From Limnephilus marmoratus (Eukaryota; Arthropoda; Insecta; Trichoptera; Limnephilidae), in the NCBI GenBank assembly GCA_917880885.1, contig OU862910.1:11668710-11732709 (forward strand): 64,000 bases of DNA, in the 5' to 3' direction. A program made the translations under genes and the position numbers. Of the stretch, positions 42,114-54,072 are shown one piece after another (position 1 is the stretch's first letter; each line of letters opens with the position of its first letter). Under the pieces are notes generated by a model, which ran no database searches, was not told the origin of the DNA, and saw only the letters and a program-made list of their open reading frames with translations.

Positions 42114-43047
42114 TTAACCTCTTGAACACCAGCGTACCTTTAAGGATACTATTAAAAAATCATTTCTCTGAATATAACTAGCTATTCTGGGGAAAATATA
42201 TATGTATTATGTTAGATTATATACTATTTTTATAAATATATAAACACATTATTCTGGTAGGATGGTACAATTTACAAAAACATAATTTTGCAAAAAACAA
42301 GTAAGAATCAGTTGACATGAGGTGAAAATTTTGTGTCAGCTTTCGAGAAGTTAGAAGAAGTATGAAATTTAGAAGATAAGAATAAGAAATTAGAATTAGA
42401 GATATTATATGTGGATATGTTTTTTTTCTAGTGAGTACCTAAAACATTTTTTAGTATTTTGTGCATGTTCTTACTACATGCTTATATAGTAATCCCAAGA
42501 TACAAACTTTAAACATTTCCTCTTTAGAAAAACATAGAAAGGACTCTGATCTAATATGCATTTTCAAAATTATCAACAGCATTACTGACACACCTGCTTT
42601 GTTACAACTCATCCAGTTCAACATTCCTTCCCATAGACTCCGAAATAATGAATTGCTGTTCCTCAATCAACATTCTACTAATTATGGATATCATTCTCCT
42701 TTAGTCGAGACTTGTCAACACAAATCAAAGAATTGAATTTTTTGGTGTAAGCCTAAATGAATTTCGGCAGTCGTTACGCAATGTGGTTTTTTAAAGTCTT
42801 TTTAAATCCATCTTCAAGCTACTTGTAGTTATCTTCTCTATGTACTTTTATATTATATGTATTTTGTCAATGCTCTTCATCTATATGTAATCTCCTTTCA
42901 TTGTGATCTCTCTTTTTTTCTTTTCTGTTTGTGTTATTGTTATATTGTTAATTGGACTATTTGTCCGTAAATAAATAAATAAATACCGACCCATACAAAA
43001 TTACAACATAACTTATTGTCGAAATCCACTTGGTGTAAAGAGATTAA
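42114..43047. mobile_element. Possible TTAA-bounded element holding a LINE fragment
   Basis: TTAACCTCTTGAACACCA at the left resembles the inverse of the right end (TTAATCTCTTTACACCA). A 5'-truncated LINE (42440-42985) lies inside. The end match is imperfect, so the call is tentative. Confidence 0.45.
42440..42985 (+). pseudogene. 5'-truncated LINE 3' end with TAAA tail
   Basis: 42461-42736 encodes a LINE C-terminus (LEKHRKDSDLICIFKIINS, LLQLIQFNIPSHRLRNNELL) resembling the end of the LINE at 25.6-29.4 kb. It ends in TAAATAAATAAATAAATA at 42968-42985. All catalytic domains are missing. Confidence 0.72.
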
Positions 43048-43865
43048 TTATTCATAAACAATTATTAGTTAAAGTTGTTTCAGAATAGTATTTTAGAACT
43101 AACACCGCTCGATAGTTATTATTCTTATCACCTTATCAGTGTACTAACTGATAATAGAACAATAAATGTAATATTGTCATGCAAGTTAGCTGATAGAAAA
43201 TAATACAATTCAACGCGGCTTCATAAAAATGACCATCTTTTCAGAGCCTGATAATATAATATTGAATCTCGATTCTTGATGAGGGGAAGCTAAGGTATCC
43301 AACGGTTATGTGCATAACTCTCCAGTTTAAATACACTTATCTATAATACATAATCACAAAGTTAATAAATTAATGTGACCTACTTGACAACTTTGCTTGC
43401 ATTAGAATGATTATAAATGAATACATGTTTATATTGCTGAAACAAACATTAATATCATTAGTTTCATTGTATAAAAAAAATAAAAGGATAAAAGGAACTC
43501 GGTCATTGTGCCGGTTAGGAAGAAAACAGCATTGTAAACTATTTCTAAATGCAAGCATCAGTGGGAAATACCTATTACGTAGCCAGTTTTGGGTAGATTT
43601 ATTATTAAAATCATTGCTTATTTATGCAAGATTTCAACACTTGCTCGCACCAAATAATTATTATGAATCATGGACATTTTTCATTGAATGTTGTGGTTTA
43701 TTTTTTAAACTTTGTTTGCTTTGTACTTCTATTTAATGGTAGATTTAGTTTTGGATCACCCATCACCGATCGTGCTGAAAATAAAATGATTCAAAGTTTC
43801 AAAGACTTAATAAATAAGGACTTGAAGCATTGAGGCAAAAGACTTAATAATTAGGCGACTTGAGG

Positions 43866-44245
43866 CATTCGAGATGTGGATCTACAGAAGAATAGGTACT
43901 TAAAATAAGCTGGATGGGACAGGGTTAAAAACGAAGATGTTATGGATCGGATGAATAAAGAAAAGGAAGTAATTAAAACTATAAAAATCCGAAAACTTCA
44001 ATATCTTGGACATGTGATGAGACATCCAGAGAAGTATGAGATCCTGCATCTCATAATGCAGGGAAAGATTGCCAGAAGACGGGGCCCTGGAAGAAGGAGA
44101 ACCTCATGGCTGAAAAACCTGAGAGAGTGGTTTGGCCAGTCTACCGTGGAGCTGTTCCGGGCCGCAGTAAACAAAGTCCGCACAGCCAACATGATAGCCA
44201 ACGTCCGTTGAACGGACAGGGCACAAGAAGAAAAAGAATAAATAA
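43866..44245 (+). pseudogene. RTE-type LINE 3' remnant
   Basis: 43942-44211 encodes the C-terminal tail of an RTE/CR1-like LINE (KIRKLQYLGHVMRHPEKYEI, RRRGPGRRRTSWLKNLREWF). An A-rich tail follows. Upstream sequence is shifted and stopped. Confidence 0.72.
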
Positions 44246-45110
44246 AACAAAAATAATTGATATATTTTCTCTCATAATTTGTATATTTACCAATACACTT
44301 AAAAACTAAAATAGGTACATTGAAAATTAAACATTTAAATGCAATTTTTGGTAAAATCCATATTCAATTACAAATCCAAAACAAATACTTTGTATACATA
44401 CTCATGGCACAGACATTAAAAAAAGTGTTTGATTTACATACATATCATAACTACATGCACAGAATTATTTAACAGAATTGATAACAGAAGCTATTGTAAG
44501 CTCATTAAAAATTTACAGGTTTTTTAATTGATAATTTAACTCCAGTTTAATGTTATCTAAAGATGTTTACATTCCTTCGTTTTTTTTCCCAATGACCTCT
44601 AGAAGACAGACCTTGGTTTAGAATACAAAATAATGCACTTGTGGGTACAAAAAACTAACATATTGAATAACAGAGAGTCTGTAAAGCAGACTACATAATT
44701 TTATTGAAAAAGCTATTTGCGAACTTTGTATTTCTGAAACGAACCTGTTGTAAAAATGATTCACTCTTTGAAAAATACAATTTAGCTTTGGTAATTTTAC
44801 AACTTGTCTGACTCAATATATTGTATGGGTGTAGTGCGGAGTTGATTATAATTAATTACAAATATGTATTATAATAATACCAGTGCATTTATAAAATATG
44901 TGCATCCGCGTGTTAACATATATTTACATCTTGTAATAAATAATGAAAATGATTCTGATGGATATTTTATAAGTATTATTATTTATAATTTTATAAACCA
45001 CAGCAATTTTGTAGTTTAACATTTATTGAAAATGTCTGAAAGTAAGTTGGAATATTCAGTTTGGTTTAGCTAATTTTAAATAGCATTTACAGTTGACATG
45101 CGGTAAACAA
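44246..45110. other. AT-rich intergenic sequence
   Basis: No gene, RNA or clear repeat was seen. Confidence 0.4.
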
Positions 45111-45114
45111 TTTG

Positions 45115-45429
45115 GGAGGCGGGAATGGGTACGGCCGCCCCGGGAACCTTTATTGGATAACCAACACCTCTGCCATAGGTCACTCCAAGTGATTTAGCAG
45201 GGGTGCCCGGGTTCATGGGGTGAGGTTTGTCTAGGTCTTGGAGGCGGATGACCAGGACACACTGAACCCCAGATTCCTACCCACCCCTTAAACCCATTTC
45301 CTTCCCAGAACTCTCCTCTCCTTCCTTTCCTTAAAAAAACCCTCCACACAGCATCCTCAAAGATGACATAGGCCCTTAGGGAAATTATTTTCCTCAGGGC
45401 CTCCTGTGTGGAGCTCATGTAAAAAAAAA
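45115..45429 (+). mobile_element. SINE-like family S2, copy B with poly-A
   Basis: This is the cleanest S2 copy: head GTACGGCCGCCCCGGGAACC, TTTATTGGATAACCAACACC, GGGTGCCCGGGTTCATGGGG, 3' block ending GGAGCTCATGT and A9. About 315 bp. No coding potential. Confidence 0.75.
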
Positions 45430-45494
45430 TCTGTCCCCTGTCTAACCTGCACCCCCTATAATCCGACACGCCTATAACAGTATGTACATACAAA

Positions 45495-45784
45495 CAGTGG
45501 CGGCTCGTGACTTTTGGGTGGCGCGAGAGTGCTGAAATTAAAAAAAATGGCATTATAAAGTTGTTGTAGCCGAAAAAAAAAAATTTTTTTTTTTTGAAAA
45601 TCAGTTTTTTGTATGAAAAATTTCAGAAAGTTTCAGTTTGGCGGTGTGCCGCACCGATTTCCTGAAAAATCTTCATACAAAACACCGATTTAAAAAAAAA
45701 AAAATTTTTGCATACGACAACGTCCATGATGCCATTTTTTAAATATTAGCACCCTAGCACACAAAAAGTCACGAGTCGCCACTG
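45495..45784. mobile_element. hAT-type MITE, family M1, copy 3 (290 bp)
   Basis: It has the same CAGTGGCGGCTCGTGACTTT end as copy 2, with a perfect 8-bp duplication CATACAAA (45487-45494, 45785-45792). Confidence 0.93.
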
Positions 45785-45792
45785 CATACAAA

Positions 45793-46615
45793 GCATATTT
45801 ATTACGGCAAATCTTCGTTAATGCATGCTTAAACATGATGTGACTTGTTCGCGACACCATGACTTTTGACTACGCGTACTGTCTCAGTTGGATTGTGATT
45901 GCAGGTGTGCATATATTGCTGTTGCATCGTCAAATCATATCTACACGTGCCGCAATGGTCGGTGGCAGTACTCGATAGTTTAAAAAATTCGAACATCTGA
46001 CACTATCTTGCAAAACGTTTGTCAGTTTACCACAGGTCAACTGTGATTGTTTCATTTAGCTATGAAATATTTTAAACATGATGTGCTATTTCTTCAAAAT
46101 TAAGCATATTTTTGGTCTAATTCAAATAGTAGAGAATATTATTTTAATTTTGTCAATGGTTTATTTACCAAATACAACTTTTTTAAAGAATATGTTTTTG
46201 GCGGTATATTGCTAATGTATTGTTTAAAAAGTAAATAGTGTATTCACAATTTAACAATAATTTGAGCCAGGTCTTAATTAACAGATAATTTTCCGTTTTC
46301 ACATATAATTAAACAAAAAAAAGTGGCATCAAAAATGGCTAGAGAATTATTATAAAAGAAACAACGGAAATAAAATTAATTCACTTAAATTTAGGATTTC
46401 AGGAGTCATGAAAAAATCCCTTAAATTTTAACACAAATATTTTGAAATCAAATAATTGTTTGAGCCTGCCCCAATTTATATAATGTAATAAATAAACTAT
46501 GCACAAATAATAGAGGGAGGCATAATTTATTAAATATAAAAATATATTCCACATTCTGATATTAATTGTGTAAACTCAACCATCTTTACACGAAAATAAT
46601 TATTTAGCACCAAAC
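45793..46615. other. AT-rich intergenic sequence
   Basis: No gene or repeat was recognised. Confidence 0.4.
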
Positions 46616-46654
46616 TTAACCCTTTCGGACCGTGTGTATTTTGAATATACATAT

Positions 46655-47432
46655 TAGTGATGTAACGAAAGTCATTTTTTTGTATATCTGCTACGGACAT
46701 TCGCGAATGCGAGTATTGAGTTTTTTTTTTAATTTGGCGCCAATTATGTATGGCTTAGCGGCTCACGTTTGCATCTTGTTCCGAGAATTTCCAATCCGAA
46801 AAAAGCCGATTGGTTGTTTTATTTCATTTGTCGTCTGCTCATAAACAAAAACAAGTGAATTTTAAGGTGAATGTGATTGATTAGTGATTAACATGAGTAA
46901 ATCAAATTCTAGTGAAATTTGGACTTATTTTACACTTTGCGACACTGAACGAGCTAAATGCAAGCTGTGTAACAAGGAATATTCTAGAAAAGGAAGAACT
47001 ATAACGGCTGTGAAAAAAATCCTTTGAAGGCAATGCATAAAACAGAGTTTTCCGAATTAGAAAAGTGTGAAAAACGAAAACAGGATGCATCTAAAACACT
47101 TGAAGTGGCATCATCTTCCCATCAAAGTACCAAATCCTACATGTCACAGATATCGCTTCAAAAATGTGTTGATAAAACGAAACAGTGGGATAATAAATCC
47201 ATGAAGTCATTGGCCGTTGATAATTCAATAAGAGAAATGGTTGCCTTGGAAGACTTGCCATTTAGTTTCGTGGAAAGTGTTGGATTCGTAAGATTTATCT
47301 TATGAAGCATTTGTGTCCATCCTATAATTTAAAGTCTCGTCTCTTTTTTTTGATGTTCATATTCGCAAAACATTCGCTCAAACTTTACGAATGCGAATGT
47401 GCAAAAATATGCGAATATTCGTTACATCACTA
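46655..47432. mobile_element. hAT element deletion derivative (778 bp)
   Basis: TAGTGATGTAACGAA and its inverse form the ends, with a perfect 8-bp duplication ATACATAT (46647-46654, 47433-47440). The interior keeps the first part of a transposase gene but lacks the catalytic core. Confidence 0.93.
46893..47305 (+). pseudogene. hAT transposase N-terminus (BED zinc finger), broken
   Basis: From ATG at 46893 the frame encodes WTYFTLCDTERAKCKLCNKE, the first half of a BED finger. A one-base frameshift near 47020 separates it from the second half (KAMHKTEF), after which about 80 polar residues follow to 47305. The RNase H-like catalytic core is deleted. Confidence 0.78.
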
Positions 47433-48638
47433 ATACATATATTTCAGATTTTTTCCTCACTACCTATCGCCAATAAAAATTGGCAGTTTTCGTTTTCCAA
47501 TTACAGGCTAAATCCCCAACTAAAAACATTTTGTACAGGAAAGGTATTCAATACCAGATTTAAGAAAAACCTTAAATGAGTGATCTGGCTGCTGAAAATA
47601 GCATGCATTCCTCACGTAAATTTTATTTATTCTTTTATAATAAAAAAATATATATGTATAAAATAAAGTAGTAGATTTCTTGCTGCAACACAGCCTAAGG
47701 TAAGTATGGAAAATAAAACGTGATTTTTTAAAAGTAATAAATTTTTTGTAATATTTCCTAAAAAAAATAAACGTGGTATAACTGACTCTGCGTGCTATAT
47801 TTTGCTAGCAGTTCAGGCGGTAGCCAATTTTTATATTATGAAAGATGATTTTTGTGTTTAATCTCAACCAAATGTTTTTCTCCCAATTTTTTGAGATAAT
47901 GTAAGTTTTGAAGGTATTTTGAAAATTTTCAATTTTTATGTTTTTTTTTAAATTTATCATTTTTTACACAGAGAGTAAGATTTGTCATCTTATTTGAAAC
48001 CCGCCAACTGATACAGACATGTTCTTCAAAAGAAACAGGCAAAGACTTATAAAGTATTGAAAAAAAATATCGTCAAAAATGTTCAAATAACTCTACAAAT
48101 TGTAATCGAGCATCAAAAATGTTATAGCACCACCACTTTTAATTGAGGTCTGAAAGGGTTAAATACTAGTGAGTACTTGATACAAGTTTCACACCTACCA
48201 AGTCGGAAAATGTATAAAAAAAACTGTATAAAAGCTGATTTTGACAAGTTTACATATAAATAAGCAAATATCCAAAATATAAATATAAATATCCGAAATA
48301 TAAATTAAGAACCTCTAAACATATATAAATATCTTGGGTTTACAGTCGTGATATAAAAATCCACAATTATCTGCGGTCCTCGAAGATTGACAGTGATTGC
48401 CCAAATGCAAAGTTAGAATATGGTTGCCAAGCTAAGGCCCTTCAAACACAGAGATACTTGAAGCTACATGACTGTGATGCAACCACAAGAAGCATACTAG
48501 AATACTATTTAAAGATGGTTTCCTTGCGTGGCGCTACCCGAATTATAGTGAACTTGATAATTTTCACTCTGATTGACTGACTGACTGAATGACTCTAGCG
48601 ATGAATACAATATTATTATTCTCCATCTTTATTATAAG

Positions 48639-49174
48639 CAGAGGCGGCTCTAGGGGTCCAGAAGTGGAAGGTCATTTAAAAAAAATTGATACAATATCAA
48701 TTCATTTGTAAAATTACCTCAGGAGTTTAAGAGTCAAATTACATTTAATATAGTAAATTATTTCATGTGACAAGCCTACAATATGGAAAATGAACTTACG
48801 TTTTCTCTTTCAGACACATAATATTCGTCATCCTTTCTCTCGCTCATGGCCATGACCCAAACTGTCTTCAGAATCCGAAAACATTTCCTCTAGGCTGTAT
48901 AGTGCCATCTCGTTTATTGTATGGCGCGTAAAGAGACAGAAGACATGATATTGGGACATTTGAAAAATTGACCAAGCCAATCACAGTGCATGGGAAAGGA
49001 AGCTTCCATTAGATGTCACTGCTTGCCGCTAACGGCTATCTACCGGTGCATTTCAAAAACATTAGAATAATATCAGTTGTGTTGATTAGTTTAGTTGTGT
49101 TAATTATGTTTTACTGTCATCTTATAATTTTGGGAGGCTTTTGACCAATTGTCCTGAAGAAAGGACCGCCACTG
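48639..49174. mobile_element. hAT-type MITE, CAGAGGCGGCTCTAG ends
   Basis: CAGAGGCGG at the left and CCGCCACTG at the right with a perfect 8-bp duplication ATTATAAG (48631-48638, 49175-49182). Its ends resemble family M1 but the interior differs. No transposase frame. Confidence 0.82.
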
Positions 49175-49756
49175 ATTATAAGCATAAAGAATGATCAGGT
49201 GGGGGTAATGAATTCACCCATGCAACAAAAAAATATTAACTGTAGGGCATTCGTCACCGCCAAGGAGCTACGCAATAATGATATCAAATTGAATTTTTTT
49301 TCTAACCTCAATCCATGCCTTCTCCGAAAAATCCTTTCTTACGTATTCTGGTAAATTACAGTTACATAAACATAAATATTTTCCTATCGATATGATAATA
49401 TTATACAGGAATTGTACTAAACTTAAAAAATTTATTTCAGGTGAACAGTTTCTGAATAAAATGTAGTAAGTAGAATAGGATAACCTAGTAAAAGATCTAT
49501 TTACAATTTTATGGGTTTATACGTAGCAGCAGGTTTCCAGCGATAAACCAATCAGACCCATACAACTAGATACAAGTATATCCAATGATAACGCAATACA
49601 ATGGAGAATAGCATGAAGAGATCTTCACGGAATGCTTATTTTGTGGCAAACAATGATCTTCAACACATTTTGCCAATGTTTCATTATTTGAAACAAATCC
49701 ACGACTCCATAACTGAAGTAAAGAGCCAACAGTGCAGAATATTACTTCACAAAAGT

Positions 49757-50105
49757 ATATATGTCACTGTAAAAGCCCAAACTACGGTAAATCCTAAGAT
49801 TTACCAACTCTTAATGGTAAAAGTCCGAACCGTTCTATAATCATCGTTCACCAACCTAACCTAACCTAACTTGTACTAAATTCTAATGGTAAAAGCCCGA
49901 AAAAATCGTTTATAATATTTAAATAAGAAACGATTTTTTCAGACTTTTACCATTAGAATTTAGTACAAGTTAGGTTAGGTTAGGTTGGTGAACGATGATT
50001 ATAGAACGGTTCGGACTTTTACCATTAAGAGTTGGTAAATCTTAGGATTTACCGGAAAATCTTAGGATTTACCGTAGTTCGGGCTTTTACGGTAACATAT
50101 ATATT
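49757..50105. repeat. Near-perfect ~350 bp palindrome with TTAGG-type runs
   Basis: The two arms meet near 49920-49930. They share TGGTAAAAGTCCGAACCG and AACGATGATTATAGAACGG, inverted, and each carries three TTAGG/CCTAA units (49855-49869, 49971-49985). The right arm has an extra duplicated AATCTTAGGATTTACCG. Probably a foldback-type element. Confidence 0.82.
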
Positions 50106-50109
50106 TATA

Positions 50110-51663
50110 TAAATATAATGAAATAACATATTGCCAAAGGTTTAACCTCCATCGTATAATAGTATTCTTGAACATCAATTCAATATCTGCAAAACTATTA
50201 ATAAATAGACAGTAAACATAAATTTCAACAGACAGGATAGGAATATCTGTTTGAATTGAGTAAAATGCAAGAACTTCCCAAAGTTAGATATAATATAATA
50301 TTATTTAAATGATAAATGAGTGTACAAACAACAGTGCAAATATCATACATAATTTTATGCATTACACCAAAATAAGCGATAAGCCTGTTTACTGGCTAAG
50401 AGTTAGGTAAACACTTAAATGTACACTACACATTCGAAGGTGAAACATTGTAAAACGTGCACCAATGAAAAATCATATGAAATAATAAAAATAACGTAGG
50501 AACATTAAAGCAGAAGTTTGGCATAGTATCTAAAGTAAATAATTAGCTTTCTATTATAATATTCAGACTGATATAATCCTAAATTAACAACATCCAAAAT
50601 TAAAAGGTTACCTTGACCTTTCCTAATTGGAATCATTGATTGGGTTACCCATTATCCAGGTATCCATTGCCAATCATTAGGTTAAATTATCTATTGAATA
50701 TTGTATTTGCAATAATTACAGTTACGCACATCATTCTCAAGATCATGTTGAAGCACAATCAATCAAAACTGTAAAATAAAAATTTATAAATGATACAAAA
50801 CAAATTTGTATGTCATACAGGCTAGGAATTTTCTAGCACCGTATGGGAGGATTCAAACACTGTGAACTAATTTATCATTGATTTGATAACATTTTTTTTG
50901 CATAACTGTTTGTGGAAAACATCAACATGTTAATTAATAATAATAATTTATTGAATCAAACACAAATTGTCGCAGTTCTGATGTAGATATTCTTCTGATA
51001 AAGGTGTATTATAACCAAAATTATACGCTTTTAAAAGCATTGATTCAAAAGCATTTGTTGCAGGCATGTTGCTTGCGTTAGGCGGGTATTGGAACCGCTG
51101 CCCCGGGAACCATTTATTGATAACCAACACCCATGCCATTTATTGGTAACCAACAAAACAAAAAAATTCAGTCCCTACTGTTTTACTTTTTAATTGAATT
51201 AATACTTTCAAATCTCCAAATACAGTTGCTCAATGTGACTTTTCAATTACTTACTTATTTATGTTCTTTGCAAGAGCATCTTATAATTTCGTAATAAATA
51301 AACAAGTTACTGTTATTACAGGGAGAATGATTTGCTACTTATGTAAATTTAAAAAAAAAGAGTCTTTTCTTAGGTGGAAACTTTGTTTGTCCCCTTTTGT
51401 GTTTTCTATATACGTACTTGTTTTAATTGTGAAGATCTATATACCTAATTGAAAAGAATAACAATGCAGACAAATACCTCTGCAAATTTTCAATAAGTAA
51501 TATAATATATACAAAAATATACACTAATTTCATAATCCTGGGTTAAAAGTAACATGAAATAATTAACTAAATAAAATAATATTCTATATGTAGGCTATTG
51601 ATTTAATGGTGTATTTTGAAGCGACCTAGCCCATTGTGGTAAGGTGAAGAGATTTCGGAAAGA
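50110..51663. other. Intergenic sequence with an S2 fragment
   Basis: A short S2 SINE piece (GGCGGGTATTGGAACCGCTG, CCCCGGGAACCATTTATTG) lies at about 51080-51150. The part next to 51663 should hold the transporter 3' UTR. No other gene is seen. Confidence 0.5.
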
Positions 51664-52716
51664 TCAAATAACTTCTACCTTGGTGAGAAGAGGCTCTTGC
51701 GCAGTGGTAAGACTGACGCTTTGCTTTTTCCTAAATGTTACAAACGTGTAGAAAATACTCCCAAGCACGCTGATATTCAACCCTATAAAATTAATCCAGG
51801 TAAATATATAATCTCCTCCAATAATCATCCCTAAATATGTAACAGAAATGTTCTTTAGGCAACCAATAATTGTGGTTGTCAAAGCACCATTGAAATTAGT
51901 ACACAGCATTATAGAATAGGATAGGAAGAATCCCATTATACAGGAGAGCAGAAACTGAAACACAAACATGGGATCGTTCCAACCTTTAAACAGATAAGTC
52001 CTCTCCAAGTCCCCCGACTGCCACGCTATCAGCAGTGCGGGAAGGAACATGAACAAACAGTTATAATACATCAATCCGTACTTTCCTAAATCTTTGGCAT
52101 CCAATTTCTTCTTCATAAACACCCCATTAGATGCTGTGAAGAGGTCGTTCAATAACACTAACGTATACCCGGTGAGGGAGAAAGTGACGTCGTCGAATGC
52201 AGCTATTAAAGTTCCCCCGACCATAGAGAACACACTGAACTGCACGGACAACGTGGCCTTCACTCCGAGGATGAGTCTCTCAGCTATCATGGTCATCAGG
52301 ATGCTGAACCTTCGGAGTGCGGTGAACATGGGCAAGCTGAGCTCCTTGGTTCCTCCTAGGCCGGTGGCCATGTTGCCCAGATAGATTACAGGCAGGGGCC
52401 ACATCCTTCTGAATGTGTTCTTCTCCAATGGAGGGTATTTCACTGTTCCTACTTTCTTAGCCACTGAGAGCACTATGATGGTGGCTGCCATTTGTCCCAA
52501 GCCCAAGAATTGGTAAGAGGGGAACTGATAATTTGTTAACACTGATTTATTGACAACTGTTATTAAAAATGAAGCAAAGCCGTAGAATAAAGCGCTGGAT
52601 ACTTTCTTCCAATACATGGCATTCTCCGCCACTTGGGCCGGACTAGCTTCCCCGGAAGTCATTGTGATTCGTTGTTGAGCAGCTAAAAGTATTGAACACA
52701 CTCTGAATTTCTTCAT
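51664..52716 (-). CDS. SLC35D: SLC35D-type nucleotide-sugar transporter, single exon
   Basis: The 350-codon frame matches the SLC35D group (human SLC35D1, Drosophila frc): NKSVLTNYQFPSYQFLGLGQ, LPMFTALRRFSILMTM, GGTLIAAFDDV, KDLGKYGLMYYNCLFM, and FNGALTTTIIGCLKN. About ten hydrophobic helices fill residues 40-335. By family it exchanges UDP-sugars for UMP across the Golgi or ER membrane. Met1 has moderate context; Met19 (52662-52660, ATCACAATGAC) has the better context and starts the family-like N-terminus (TSGEASPAQ), so I prefer it. No introns; it could be a native gene that lost introns or a retrocopy. The tail is short and polar. Confidence 0.93.
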   Translation of the reverse strand: MKKFRVCSILLAAQQRITMTSGEASPAQVAENAMYWKKVSSALFYGFASFLITVVNKSVLTNYQFPSYQFLGLGQMAATIIVLSVAKKVGTVKYPPLEKNTFRRMWPLPVIYLGNMATGLGGTKELSLPMFTALRRFSILMTMIAERLILGVKATLSVQFSVFSMVGGTLIAAFDDVTFSLTGYTLVLLNDLFTASNGVFMKKKLDAKDLGKYGLMYYNCLFMFLPALLIAWQSGDLERTYLFKGWNDPMFVFQFLLSCIMGFFLSYSIMLCTNFNGALTTTIIGCLKNISVTYLGMIIGGDYIFTWINFIGLNISVLGSIFYTFVTFRKKQSVSLTTAQEPLLTKVEVI

Positions 52717-52719
52717 TCA

Positions 52720-53605
52720 GTATTGAATTGTAATGGTTAGAACAATTATTTAAAAACTCACAAATCGAATCATTGTCAATAAATTATTATTCACCTGACT
52801 CATTAAACTGTCATATTCTTTTAGTTTTATAGTTAAATATTAAAGCAATAGATTTTGTTTGAAAATTGAATTAGAATTTTAATTGTGTCCAAGAAACTGA
52901 AATATTATTTATAAAACGATTGACATTTTCACAGCAGCTCACAAATTAATCTGTCAGCGGTATTCGGTTTCATCGCCGATGATTTTTATGATGTTTATGA
53001 TATTCTATCATCTTTCTGGCGGTTTAATCCAATGAACCGATAGCACAAAACAGCCGATTTAAATCGTGATATCAAAACAGTGACGGAATCCTAACCTGTT
53101 GACGTTTGGGTGTCCTTGATGACCATGAAAAATATATTACCTATATATTTCATGAGAGCTTCATCCCAAAGTTACCGTTAATAGTTCAAGATAATAAATC
53201 CAACATAATAATTTACGAAACGTTTCACATAATTGCAGAAATATTTTTTGTTAAAAACTAAACACTTCACAACATTTTTGACGTATTTGTGGCATGCGCG
53301 AAGCGTTTTATTTGTATGTTCTGTAATTTTGTAGGTACGTCCGACCTAACTACAATTTGCCTAGGTATTTATTTACGTCAAAAATTTTATCCATCTAGCG
53401 GAGTATTTTTAAAACATTTTCAATGCTTATCGCAGGTCGTTGAAATAAATCTTTTATTTTCACCTTTAGAAAAACAACGAAAATAAATAGAAATGTTCCT
53501 GCGATAATCTGTGGAAATTTTCTCAATATGGGATAAAAATACATGAGAATAAAGCATAAAATTTTGTTACTTTAGTTTAATTACTATTTCTTTGCGAAGG
53601 AAGCC
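52720..53605. other. Upstream region of the transporter
   Basis: This stretch lies between the transporter start (read leftwards) and the second tRNA-Gly. It should contain the promoter, but I see no certain core element. A CACGACCTGCGATAAGCA-like patch has no recognised meaning. Confidence 0.3.
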
Positions 53606-53609
53606 ACAA

Positions 53610-53680
53610 GCATCGGTGGTTCAGTGGTAGAATGCTCGCCTGCCACGCGGGCGGCCCGGGTTCGATTCCCGGCCGATGCA
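53610..53680 (+). tRNA. tRNA-Gly (GCC), second copy
   Basis: The 71 nt are identical to the gene at 37736-37806, with anticodon GCC at 53642-53644. Flanks differ apart from a downstream T-run (TTCTTTTTGCAAA), so it is a separate locus and not an assembly duplicate of the same region. Confidence 0.98.
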
Positions 53681-53837
53681 GGTTCTTTTTGCAAAATCCT
53701 TTTGAAAATATTTTACTATATAAAAATACTAATTTCGATTTTGCCCTTGCTCGGCTCGATTATGGGTTCAATGATCACTAGAATTTTTGCTTTGAATTTA
53801 AGCGTCATCATTTTCAAAATTGGAAGTGTTTGTAGAA

Positions 53838-53887
53838 TTTCAAGTAACGTTTCTAATCTGAATGGTGGTCTTACATCAGAAAAGCGG
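53838..53887 (-). mobile_element. Small fragment of SINE S1
   Basis: TCAAGTAACGTTT and TCTGAATGGTGGTCTTA match the body of S1, just upstream of the full copy. Confidence 0.55.
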
Positions 53888-54072
53888 TAAAGTAGGTAGG
53901 TACCTTTTTTATGTGAATACCTCACAAGAGTCCCAGCTGCTCCCGTAGGGAGCCAGTGAGGTTTGGCATCCCCAATTGGGGTGTGTTGTGAGGCTAGTAG
54001 GCAGATGAAAGTTATGTGAAGATAGGGTTGCCATCCGTCCGGGTTTCCCCGGATTTGTCCTAGTTTAGAGGG

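Larger units (their letters stand above)
46616..48162. mobile_element. TTAA-bounded element, family P3, interrupted by a hAT
   Basis: TTAACCCTTTCGGACC at the left and the inverse of TTAACCCTTTCAGACC at the right form near-perfect ends on TTAA borders. A hAT element with its own 8-bp duplication sits inside (46655-47432). Without it the element is about 760 bp with no transposase. Confidence 0.82.
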
